The position numbers were made by a program, and so were the translations under genes. Shown here piece by piece: positions 25,450 through 32,702 of a stretch of 64,000 nucleotides of DNA (position 1 is its first letter; every line of letters begins with the position of its first letter). The DNA is from HdN1 sp964473645 (GTDB taxonomy: Bacteria > Pseudomonadota > Gammaproteobacteria > Pseudomonadales > Ketobacteraceae). The notes beneath the pieces are model-generated. The model was given only the letters and a program-made list of their open reading frames with translations, made no database searches and was not told the origin of the DNA. The stretch lies in assembly GCA_964473645.1 (NCBI GenBank), contig CAYYPW010000019.1, positions 1 to 64,000 on the forward strand. Direction: 5' to 3'.

Positions 25450-26709
25450 ATGAGTCCATCTATACATAAACTTGTGATTATTCGCCTCTTAGTGGGATGG
25501 ATAATCTTGTGCATTGCGCTTTCCAGCATGCTCTATATGCGGGAACTCACCGATTTCAACCAACGTTTGCATGCATTAACCCGCGATGCCGTTGGGCACT
25601 TCAGCGACAGCAAAACACAACTCGCGTTAACTGCGGACTTTGAAAAGCATTTACCAGCCTTGAAGCAATCCTTCACTGATTCCCGCTTTGCAGGTATCCG
25701 TTTATTTGATGCAGACCACCACTTACTGTGGGACGCCTGGAAACCCTTACATTCGACGGTATCGGACGCCGTTAATAAGCCTATCGATGAATTTCCTGCG
25801 GAAGGTACCGCGTATTTTGACAAAATCTGGGCGGGTGGACAAATGCATGTGCGCGTAATAATGCCGGTGATTTCGCGCGTGAACACAATCATCGGCTATT
25901 TCGAGGGGATTTATATCGTGGATAGCACGGTGGCGAACAGTTATTTCCAACGTCTCTGGGAGATATTGACCATCGCGGTGATCGCCGTCACCATTTCAGT
26001 TGTGGCTCTTTATCCGGTAATTATGTTGCTTAATCGCCGTATCACGCATGCCGCGCAAGAATTACTCGACAGTAACATCTCGCTTTTGCGCTCACTGGGG
26101 AGCGCAGTGTCAAAAAAAGACGCAGATACCGATCTGCACAATTATCGCGTGACGCTTTATGCGGTGCGCCTTGCGGAAGCATTGGGTGTCAAGCAACCGC
26201 AAATGGAGCGTTTGATCGTGGGCGCTTTCTTGCACGACGTGGGCAAGATTGGCGTGCCGGATCGCATCTTGCTAAAACCCAGCCGATTGACAGAGGAGGA
26301 ATATAACTTGATGAAATCCCATGTTTTCATCGGCGCAGACATCATTGCTTCTGCCCCCTGGTTAGCGCAGGCACGGGACATTGTTCTCTTCCATCATGAG
26401 CGCTGGGACGGCAGCGGTTACCCCAACGGCTTGACGGGAAATTCGATACCCTACATGGCAAGGCTGTTTGCTGTGGTGGATGTATTTGATGCGCTGACAT
26501 CAAAGCGCCCTTACAAACACCCCTACCCGCTGCAGGAGGCACTGCATTTTCTTCAAGAAGGTACGACACGTTTATTCGACGAGCAAATCGTCACCGCATT
26601 TCTTCACATTGCGCCCGCGTTACATGACTCTTTTGCAAAAGCGCACACTGAAACGTTGAAGCAAATACTCGATGAAGCGGTGGCACGGTATTGTCGGCTA
26701 CCCATATAA
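25450..26709 (+). CDS. Membrane HD-GYP cyclic-di-GMP phosphodiesterase
   Basis: 419 residues. TM1 (IIRLLVGWIILCIALSSMLY, about 10-30), a periplasmic sensor domain (about 31-165), TM2 (ILTIAVIAVTISVVALYPVI, about 172-192), then an HD-GYP domain with complete hallmarks: FLHDVGKIGVPDRILLK (HD plus the DKIG-type segment), LFHHERWDGSGYPNGLTG (GYP) and VVDVFDALTSKRPY. Intact motifs suggest active hydrolysis of c-di-GMP in response to a periplasmic signal; activity and signal are inference. Transcribed alone, after the terminator at 25318, and convergent with the CusF-like gene. Its presence may couple metal exposure to biofilm state. Confidence 0.88.
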   Translation: MSPSIHKLVIIRLLVGWIILCIALSSMLYMRELTDFNQRLHALTRDAVGHFSDSKTQLALTADFEKHLPALKQSFTDSRFAGIRLFDADHHLLWDAWKPLHSTVSDAVNKPIDEFPAEGTAYFDKIWAGGQMHVRVIMPVISRVNTIIGYFEGIYIVDSTVANSYFQRLWEILTIAVIAVTISVVALYPVIMLLNRRITHAAQELLDSNISLLRSLGSAVSKKDADTDLHNYRVTLYAVRLAEALGVKQPQMERLIVGAFLHDVGKIGVPDRILLKPSRLTEEEYNLMKSHVFIGADIIASAPWLAQARDIVLFHHERWDGSGYPNGLTGNSIPYMARLFAVVDVFDALTSKRPYKHPYPLQEALHFLQEGTTRLFDEQIVTAFLHIAPALHDSFAKAHTETLKQILDEAVARYCRLPI

Positions 26710-26852
26710 AAAACGACTGGAACATTACATTTTCGTTAGTATGAAGGGGGCGTCTGTTGAAGCACGGCCGCTGACGCATAACGCAGTGTCGGACGATAGC
26801 AAAATGGATTTTATTGAGACACTCGAAATCCACGCTATCGCCCGATTCTTTT

Positions 26853-27194
26853 TCACTTTACCGTGGTGATAATGTAACCTTTATCTGCCTGGATAAATTC
26901 GAAATCGACCGTCTTGCCGATAATAAACTTATCGAGAAGTGTCTTGTCCTCGACCTTGAAACCCATGGTCATAGCAGGCCAGTTCAGGCTCTTGACCGGA
27001 TCGTGAGCCAACGTGACAACGCCAGTGTTGGCATCCATTTTAATGACCTTGCCCGTGGCAGCATGTGCAGTCCGCTCAGACTCCTGCATGTTCATCGGCA
27101 TGTCCTTCATTTCATCCATCATTTTCTGCGCCATTGCAGGCGTTGCCGAAAAAGTGAGGATAACGACGAACGATCTTATCAGTGATTTATTCAT
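26853..27194 (-). CDS. cusF: CusF-like periplasmic copper/silver chaperone
   Basis: 113 residues from ATG 27194, which opens a signal peptide (KSLIRSFVVILTFSATPAMA); the upstream in-frame ATG at 27230 would bury it. A Met-rich stretch (MMDEMKDMPMNM) precedes the CusF/EcfB-type OB-fold. The Cu(I)-site residues are seen in order: His in TLAHDP, Trp in SLNWPAM and two Met in AMTMGF. Known CusF shuttles Cu(I)/Ag(I) to CusB. Here it stands alone after the iron operon on the same strand, separate from both cus operons, one of which already carries a fused CusF. Confidence 0.9.
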   Translation of the reverse strand: MNKSLIRSFVVILTFSATPAMAQKMMDEMKDMPMNMQESERTAHAATGKVIKMDANTGVVTLAHDPVKSLNWPAMTMGFKVEDKTLLDKFIIGKTVDFEFIQADKGYIITTVK

Positions 27195-27243
27195 GTTGTG
27201 TTTTTCCAACGAGTTGAAAGGAATCGGCAATCGACATTGTGCC

Positions 27244-27270
27244 CATTGAAAAGTATGACCGTTTTCAATG
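27244..27270. repeat. Inverted repeat between FTR1 and the CusF-like gene
   Basis: CATTGAAAA (27244-27252) and TTTTCAATG (27262-27270) with a 9-base spacer, 50 bp upstream of the CusF-like start. It could be an operator for that gene or a hairpin ending the iron operon; no T-run follows. Confidence 0.45.
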
Positions 27271-27296
27271 CCACATGTTGCAAAATAATTAACTGA

Positions 27297-28145
27297 TCAC
27301 AGTTTTTTTGCTGAGGATTGCACTAATAGAGTCGACTTATTGAGACGATAAAAACCCATGACGATGAACGACCAATAACACCCCAGCAAGAGCAATAACA
27401 TTAAAGCAGGGTGCGAACGGTAACCGGTCAAAGCGGCGATTACGCCACCGACATTCGCCGCATCATCGAGAATGCCAGAAGTATCCCAGACCGGATCAAC
27501 CAACGCAGGCAACCAGCTCAATCCGATCATTCGCTCTACACTGTTTACGATCATCGCACTGGCCAGCAGCAACAGCACAATCTCAGTAAACTTGAAAAAT
27601 AGCTGCCACGAAAAGATCCGTCCGCCAACTTGCAATAGCTGAAAAGTCCCCAGAGCAAGCGTAAAACCGAGCATTGCGGACATCATAAAATTAACCCATT
27701 GGCCCTCTGTTTGCGCAAGCCCCATACCATACAGAAACACCACCGTTTCACTACCCTCGCGTGCAATGGCGATCACCACCAATAGCGCCATTCCCCACCA
27801 GCGCGCAGAAGCGGCGTTATGGGTAAGCCCCCGTTCCAGATCACTCTTCAATGTTCGTGCATTTTTACGCATCCAAAACACCATCTGCACAATGAGCGTT
27901 GCTGCAATCAGCATCATTGCTATCTGGAAATAGTCTTCACGTTCACCTTCAAACAGCTCGGCAAACCATAACAGCACCGCGCCCAGAACGAACGCTGACA
28001 ACACACCTCCGGCCACGCCAAGCCAAAGAAATTTCCTTCCGGCGGCATGCTGTGGATGCTGTCGAAGCCACGCGAACAGGATGCCTACGACTAATAAGGC
28101 TTCAATACTTTCACGCCAGACAATGAAAACGACCTGCCCCAACAT
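27297..28145 (-). CDS. ftrC: FTR1-family iron permease (FtrC-like)
   Basis: 282 residues with seven predicted membrane segments. Two REXXE motifs typical of FTR1/EfeU iron permeases are seen: WRESIEALLVVGI near residue 10 and REGSETVVFLYGMG near 129. The ribosome-binding site TGAGGAACAACA precedes ATG 28145. Last gene of the P19, porin, cupredoxin, polyferredoxin, permease operon, which matches FtrABCD ferrous-iron uptake systems of Bordetella and Brucella where the permease imports Fe(III) produced by the periplasmic oxidase. Fur control is inferred from the box at 32035. Confidence 0.9.
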   Translation of the reverse strand: MLGQVVFIVWRESIEALLVVGILFAWLRQHPQHAAGRKFLWLGVAGGVLSAFVLGAVLLWFAELFEGEREDYFQIAMMLIAATLIVQMVFWMRKNARTLKSDLERGLTHNAASARWWGMALLVVIAIAREGSETVVFLYGMGLAQTEGQWVNFMMSAMLGFTLALGTFQLLQVGGRIFSWQLFFKFTEIVLLLLASAMIVNSVERMIGLSWLPALVDPVWDTSGILDDAANVGGVIAALTGYRSHPALMLLLLLGCYWSFIVMGFYRLNKSTLLVQSSAKKL

Positions 28146-28190
28146 TGTTGTTCCTCAAACTAAATAACATTGAAATCAAACAAAAAAGCA

Positions 28191-29603
28191 TCACCAAACG
28201 AAGAAAAGCATTGCCCAACTGGTGACAGGCAAAGCCAACGCCAGCGCGACGAACACCATCGCCAGTAGGCGTCGTTGCATGGCAACTGCATTTTTTCCAA
28301 GCGTTTGCCAGACGATCCACAGACTCCACACCACCGCTACGCTCAGAAGCACGGCACGGATAACACCGATTCCAGGCAGATCGATTCCGTCCTGGCGCAA
28401 CTGATTCAGTGTCAACATGGAAAGCCCCAGAAATACAGAAATTCCACCGAGCGGTGTAAGGCCGAGCGCCAACCGCCAAAAAGAAATGCTCCCGCTTACT
28501 ACACGTCGTGCCAATGCTAGGAAAAACACTTGCCCCAAGCCTAGCGCTAATGCCGTCGCCAATATGTACAACGTTATTGAAATGCCATCGAGCCAAGTGA
28601 AAGCATCGTTAATTTCGGGGTAATGCGTCAGCAGCCACCACGGCGCGTTGGCGTTCAGCAGCCACAACATGTCCGCCTTTACTGCCAGTGCGGCGAGCGC
28701 CATATTCAATTTGACGTAATACGGGCTGGCGCTCCACTGAAACGCCCCCGTGGCAACACCCAGGACACCGAACAGCAGCGTTATGGATTCCCAATTCATG
28801 CCTCTCGCGTTTTTCAGCGTTAGTACCCCCTCAGTGATCGAGCGTGGAACCAAGCTCACCGCCTCGCGGTGGCCGCTGCAACGACCGCAGGCGTGACAGG
28901 CGCCTGATCCCGCCTGGTGCTTCACATCGAGTAAGGGCGGGCAGTCCACCGCACGCTGCTTGCCGCTGCGAACCCAAACGACCTCATTCACAGCAAAATG
29001 CACCGGCGCCAACCGGGCCAGCAACGCAAAAACTCCGTTAGCGGGACATAAATAACGACACCAGACGCGCACGCCACGCCCATAGAGAAACCCCACTACC
29101 ACGGCGGCAACTGTCGACCCGCCCAGGATCAGCAAGGCAGGCTTGGGATATTCATAGATGCTGGTGAGTTGTCCGATCAGCGTGGTAAGTGCGAAGGAAA
29201 CAAATGGCCACCCGCCCCACCGCAAAAAACGCGGGATGGCGAGTCCAAGACCACGACGGCTGGCGAACTCGGATAAGGCACCCTCCGGGCAGAATACGCC
29301 ACACCACACCCGCCCCATGAGCATCATCGACAACATGACGAACGGCCACCAGATGCCCCAGAAAGCAAATTGGGCAAAGCGGGTGAGGTCGTTCCAGAGA
29401 TGCGCGTCTTCGGCAGGCAAAGGCAGGAAGGCGGGCGCAGCCACCAGAAAGACGTACACAACGACCACGACCCATTGCAAACCAAGAATGAAGCCGCGAT
29501 GACGCGCCATAGCATCGCCCAGACGGCGCAGCCAGCGACGTCCGACACTTTCGGAGTGAAATGGAACAGTGATTTCTTTAACGGGAATCAGCGTATTTTG
29601 CAT
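28191..29603 (-). CDS. ftrD: Polyferredoxin-type membrane 4Fe-4S protein (FtrD-like, NapH-related)
   Basis: 470 residues with about ten membrane helices. Cysteine motifs WCGVFCPEGALSEFASRRGL and WCRYLCPANGVFALLARL are of the NapH/RdxA membrane ferredoxin type, and GACHACGRCSGHREAVSLVP gives further Fe-S ligands. In FtrABCD systems this protein is thought to accept the electron from Fe(II) oxidation. It lies 18 bp after the cupredoxin gene and 45 bp before the permease. Longer C-terminal membrane part than NapH, consistent with FTR1-associated versions. Confidence 0.85.
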   Translation of the reverse strand: MQNTLIPVKEITVPFHSESVGRRWLRRLGDAMARHRGFILGLQWVVVVVYVFLVAAPAFLPLPAEDAHLWNDLTRFAQFAFWGIWWPFVMLSMMLMGRVWCGVFCPEGALSEFASRRGLGLAIPRFLRWGGWPFVSFALTTLIGQLTSIYEYPKPALLILGGSTVAAVVVGFLYGRGVRVWCRYLCPANGVFALLARLAPVHFAVNEVVWVRSGKQRAVDCPPLLDVKHQAGSGACHACGRCSGHREAVSLVPRSITEGVLTLKNARGMNWESITLLFGVLGVATGAFQWSASPYYVKLNMALAALAVKADMLWLLNANAPWWLLTHYPEINDAFTWLDGISITLYILATALALGLGQVFFLALARRVVSGSISFWRLALGLTPLGGISVFLGLSMLTLNQLRQDGIDLPGIGVIRAVLLSVAVVWSLWIVWQTLGKNAVAMQRRLLAMVFVALALALPVTSWAMLFFVW

Positions 29604-29621
29604 GAACTTCAGCTTTCAAAA

Positions 29622-29954
29622 TTACTCTGCCTTCAATATCCCCTTGGCGGTGTCCATATGAAACTCACCAAAAAATGAGTATTCGCCAGGACGTAGCGGC
29701 GCAATGATGACGTTACGGGTCACGCCTTGCGCAAGAACGGTTTCTTTTCTCAGCGTGGTACTTTCGAATTCTTCCGGGCCGGGCCCTTCATTGGTCACCA
29801 CAAGACGGATGCGCTTTCCGGCAGGTACGGTAACGATTTCAGGCTGAAAGCGGCCATCTTTGATGTGCAGAGCACGCTCGACAATCTCATCGTCAGCGTG
29901 TGCAAATCCACTCAGCAGAATCAAAGGCAGTAAAACGCCTGTCCAGATCCGCAT
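29622..29954 (-). CDS. ftrB: Periplasmic cupredoxin-domain protein (FtrB-like ferroxidase candidate)
   Basis: 110 residues; signal peptide RIWTGVLLPLILLSGFAHA; single cupredoxin fold (FQPEIVTVPAGKRIRLVVTN, EEFESTTL, GEYSFFGEFHMDTAKG). The GEFHMDTAKG end supplies His and Met but the usual Cys ligand is absent, as in the EfeO/FtrB cupredoxins. Known FtrB is proposed to oxidise Fe(II) before FTR1 transport. CAGGAG site upstream. Lies after the porin and a long hairpin at 29991. Confidence 0.83.
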   Translation of the reverse strand: MRIWTGVLLPLILLSGFAHADDEIVERALHIKDGRFQPEIVTVPAGKRIRLVVTNEGPGPEEFESTTLRKETVLAQGVTRNVIIAPLRPGEYSFFGEFHMDTAKGILKAE

Positions 29955-29990
29955 TTGATTGCTCCTGTAAGACTGATTGTGCTTGTCGTC

Positions 29991-30022
29991 GTCTCAACGG
30001 TGGGTTGACCCACCGTTGAGAC
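29991..30022. repeat. Perfect 32-nt hairpin between porin and cupredoxin genes
   Basis: GTCTCAACGGTGGGT (29991-30005) and its exact complement (30008-30022) with only 2 bases between. It lies 11 bp after the porin stop and 36 bp before the cupredoxin start on the minus strand, with no T-run, so it is more likely an mRNA-processing or stability element or weak terminator than a full stop. Confidence 0.7.
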
Positions 30023-30033
30023 GAGAGACGGTG

Positions 30034-31467
30034 TTAGTAGTCGAATTGCGCCCGCAGGCCCACGGCTTTGAAATTATCGGCTTCCGCATTGCCGCCCGGC
30101 TGGCGAATATACTGTGCCGACGGCGTAAGCGCCAACTGGCCATTGAGGAAATAGCGATAATACAGTTCGTACACCTGCTCACTGCCGGTAGCGAGGTAAC
30201 CGAAATCGGCCTCTCCGTCGGCATCCACATCCAGGCTTTCTGACACCGCATTGAATTCGTCTGACACCTTCATCGCACCCGCTGCCAAGCCGAGCGCATC
30301 AGCGCCGCGATTCCAATAACTGCCACCGAATTCCACACCTACGGTCGCTGCCCGATCGAACCGGACCTCACCGTTGAGTTGCTTGCCGAGACGGGTGAAG
30401 ACGCGGGTATAATCATGCACTTGCTGATCCAACGAAATGCCCACACCGGCATGGCGAACTTCCTCACCATTCAGATCGGTGCTGCGACCGTTTTCCCACG
30501 CATAAAGCCGGTAATGGCCAACCGAACCTTGAAAAAAACGTTGTTCAGTCTCTGCCTGCACGATCACAAATGGGGATTGCAGCGTATCAGAGAAACTCGC
30601 ACCGGGGCCTGATCCGAATACCCCGACGGAAAGCCCATAGGATTCCGGCGCGGCACGTTCGTTGACATAGGCCAGGCGAAGCCCCGGCGTGAAACCGAAC
30701 TGATCGACGCCTATGTCGCCGCCCACATCGAGGAGTGGGTTATGCACTAACGCCTGATTCATGTAGCGCGTGGTTTCATCGTCTGCAATGTCGTTACCGT
30801 CGAAGAATGCGAACGGGTCCATCTTACCGACATTGAATTCGAGATGTTGACGAGCCAGGTCGGGGTTGCCACCCAATGGCAGCGGCAGTGTGACGCCATA
30901 CCATGCCTGGGCGAGCAATACCGTGGAATCAGATGCTTCGGTGTTCGGACGTTGGAACGTAGTGGCGTTAGCCGAGGAGAAGGCCGTCCCTAACGTTCCC
31001 AGACCTTCCCCCTGTCCAATGCGGAACTGGCCGTACAGTTGCGCTTCTGAGCTGTTGCCCAGGGAATCCATCGGGACAGAAACCTCAACATCGGCCCGGT
31101 AATTGAGTTCGCCGTCCCGCTCGCTAGGGCCGCCGGAGGCATTCTGCGCCACCATGGTCAAGCCCGCGCCCACAGTGATACCTTCCAGGCTGTCACCGAG
31201 TTCAGCGGCTTTTTTCTGGCGGTTGGCCTGTGACTCCACTGCCTTCAACCGCGCTGCGACGGGCGGTTCCATGGCCGAAATGGAGGGATCTTCCAGCGCT
31301 TCGTCGGTTTCTTTCTGTGTCTGTTCCAATTGCTCGACACGCTTAGTCATTTCTTGAAGTTGCGCCTTGAGTTCAGAGACGTCGGCATCGGCGGCAAACA
31401 CCGGCTGGCCGAAGACCAGGAACAACCCGCCCGTCACGGCGGCTAGGCCATGCTGCTTACCCTTCAT
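30034..31467 (-). CDS. Outer-membrane porin within the ferrous-iron operon
   Basis: 477 residues: signal peptide (GLAAVTGGLFLVFGQPVFA), a coiled-coil start (LKAQLQEMTKRVEQLEQTQK), then a beta-barrel ending in the aromatic strand LRAQFDY typical of outer-membrane proteins. Repeated strand pairs such as LAYVNERAAPESYGLSVGVF and VYELYYRYFLNGQLALTPSA fit a carbohydrate-selective-type porin. It starts 2 bp after the P19 gene and uses a ribosome-binding site inside that gene's end, so the two are coupled. Canonical FtrABCD has no porin, so an outer-membrane entry route for Fe(II) or a complex is inferred. Confidence 0.8.
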   Translation of the reverse strand: MKGKQHGLAAVTGGLFLVFGQPVFAADADVSELKAQLQEMTKRVEQLEQTQKETDEALEDPSISAMEPPVAARLKAVESQANRQKKAAELGDSLEGITVGAGLTMVAQNASGGPSERDGELNYRADVEVSVPMDSLGNSSEAQLYGQFRIGQGEGLGTLGTAFSSANATTFQRPNTEASDSTVLLAQAWYGVTLPLPLGGNPDLARQHLEFNVGKMDPFAFFDGNDIADDETTRYMNQALVHNPLLDVGGDIGVDQFGFTPGLRLAYVNERAAPESYGLSVGVFGSGPGASFSDTLQSPFVIVQAETEQRFFQGSVGHYRLYAWENGRSTDLNGEEVRHAGVGISLDQQVHDYTRVFTRLGKQLNGEVRFDRAATVGVEFGGSYWNRGADALGLAAGAMKVSDEFNAVSESLDVDADGEADFGYLATGSEQVYELYYRYFLNGQLALTPSAQYIRQPGGNAEADNFKAVGLRAQFDY

Positions 31468-31469
31468 GC

Positions 31470-32012
31470 TCAGTAGCCCCCTTTCTTACCGATACCGGAA
31501 TAGATGAAATCCCATTCCACGGTGAAAGGTTTGAACCAGGGGCGCACGCCGGTCAGGCGGTCGGTATGGCGACCGAAGTGATGGCCACCTTCATGGTCCA
31601 TGGGGGAATAGATGGTGTACTTGACATGATATTCCCCTGGGCCGGACAACTTGACGTTGTCGCCATAATGGGGGCCATCGCTGGCAACCATGGGCATGAA
31701 GTCACCCGCGATTTTTTCGCTGGAGCCTTTCTTGGTCACTTCGAATTCCACCTTGAGGAAGGGAATCCACTCACCTTCGGCAAAACCGTTTGGATTGATG
31801 TCCAAGGCCCGGATGTCAGCTTCGAGATGTACATCGGATTGTTCCGCCGGTTTCATCATGCCTTCCGGTTCCATGCGTATCGGCTGGAGATAGACGGCAG
31901 CGATTTCCATGCCGTAACGCTGCTCAGGCGTGCCAATGGGGTACTCGATGGCCTGAGCCACTCCAGATGCGGTGAGTAAAGCCAGGGTGAGCGAGGGCAG
32001 GGCCAGACGCAT
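31470..32012 (-). CDS. ftrA: P19/Tpd-family periplasmic iron-binding protein (FtrA-like)
   Basis: 180 residues, signal peptide LALPSLTLALLTASGVAQAI. The family features are seen: EYPIGTPEQRYGMEIAAVYL, MEPEGMMKP, HLEADIRALDINPNGF, GEWIPFLKVEFEV, GPGEYHVKYTIYSP and the His-rich end DHEGGHHFGRHTDRLTGV. P19 proteins bind Cu and Fe at a Met/His site and feed FTR1-linked iron uptake. First gene of the operon. TAAGGAG ribosome-binding site; a Fur-box-like sequence lies 23-37 bp upstream of the start. Confidence 0.9.
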   Translation of the reverse strand: MRLALPSLTLALLTASGVAQAIEYPIGTPEQRYGMEIAAVYLQPIRMEPEGMMKPAEQSDVHLEADIRALDINPNGFAEGEWIPFLKVEFEVTKKGSSEKIAGDFMPMVASDGPHYGDNVKLSGPGEYHVKYTIYSPMDHEGGHHFGRHTDRLTGVRPWFKPFTVEWDFIYSGIGKKGGY

Positions 32013-32034
32013 GGGAAAACTCCTTACATGTAAA

Positions 32035-32049
32035 TGATAATATCTATCA
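32035..32049. promoter_or_regulatory. Fur box upstream of the P19-porin-cupredoxin-polyferredoxin-FTR1 operon
   Basis: TGATAAT-A-TCTATCA matches the 7-1-7 Fur consensus TGATAATnATTATCA at 12 of 14 arm positions. It overlaps the promoter region of the iron operon, predicting repression under iron sufficiency. Confidence 0.7.
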
Positions 32050-32153
32050 TTAAGCTTAAGGTTTTTAATGCGTAATTGCTAGCCCCGTTTGGCCGTATTG
32101 TCGAACCCAATCCTTGCCCTATGTCATCTTTTTGTTTAAAAACCCTCTGACGC

Positions 32154-32618
32154 CTATCGCGGGGTGGGCGAATGACGTACCGCCGCAACATGGCTGTCAG
32201 CCTCGGCATCATTCGCTTGTAGCGCCGAAGACTGACTCAATCCATCTAGAATTTTGCAGTGGTCTTGCTCGGGGCCGGGCGTGCAACGTTGGCGTAGGGC
32301 TTTAAGTTGCGCTTCGAGTGTCAGCAGTGCTTGAATTCGTGTGGAGACATGACGAATGTGTTCATCCACCAAATCATTCACTTCACCGCAATGCTGCGCG
32401 GGGTTGTCTCGCCACGCCAACAATAAACGGATCTCTTCATGGCTCATATCCAACGAGCGGCAATTGCGAATGAACAACAGCCGTTCCAGATGGACATCAG
32501 AATAGGTGCGATAATTACTCTCCGTGCGACTGGGCGGAGAGAGCAACCCCTCCTTCTCGTAATAGCGGATGGTTTCCACCGGACACCCCGCTTGCTTTGC
32601 CAATTCGCCAATTTTCAT
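32154..32618 (-). CDS. cadR: CadR/PbrR-type MerR-family metal regulator
   Basis: 154 residues from ATG 32618 (GAGG site). MerR helix-turn-helix IGELAKQAGCPVETIRYYEK, wing RTESNYRTYS, dimerisation helix, and the three metal-binding cysteines at C77, C112 and C121 (NPAQHCGEV, QRCTPG, DHCKIL), close to C77/C112/C119 of CadR. Responds to Cd(II), Pb(II) or Zn(II) in characterised members. A His-containing tail (ADSHVAAVRH) follows, as in CadR. Divergent from the P-type ATPase across a typical MerR promoter. Confidence 0.92.
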   Translation of the reverse strand: MKIGELAKQAGCPVETIRYYEKEGLLSPPSRTESNYRTYSDVHLERLLFIRNCRSLDMSHEEIRLLLAWRDNPAQHCGEVNDLVDEHIRHVSTRIQALLTLEAQLKALRQRCTPGPEQDHCKILDGLSQSSALQANDAEADSHVAAVRHSPTPR

Positions 32619-32640
32619 GGCCTCACCTCGCACGTGCTGC

Positions 32641-32671
32641 TTGACCCTGGAGTAACTACAGGGTGTTAACT
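32641..32671 (+). promoter_or_regulatory. MerR-type promoter and operator of the metal ATPase gene
   Basis: -35 TTGACC (32641-32646), -10 TTAACT (32666-32671), spacer 19 bp, longer than normal, with the palindrome ACCCTG...CAGGGT (32644-32664) inside the spacer. This is the standard layout at which CadR/ZntR-like regulators twist DNA to start transcription. Confidence 0.85.
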
Positions 32672-32702
32672 ATGCCACAGATTCCATCGAAAGGCGTGCA
32701 TC

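Noticed and set aside
26721..26737. ATTACATTTTCGTTAG, a half match to the TTACA-box
   Set aside because: Right half-site is broken and it lies downstream of both neighbouring genes.
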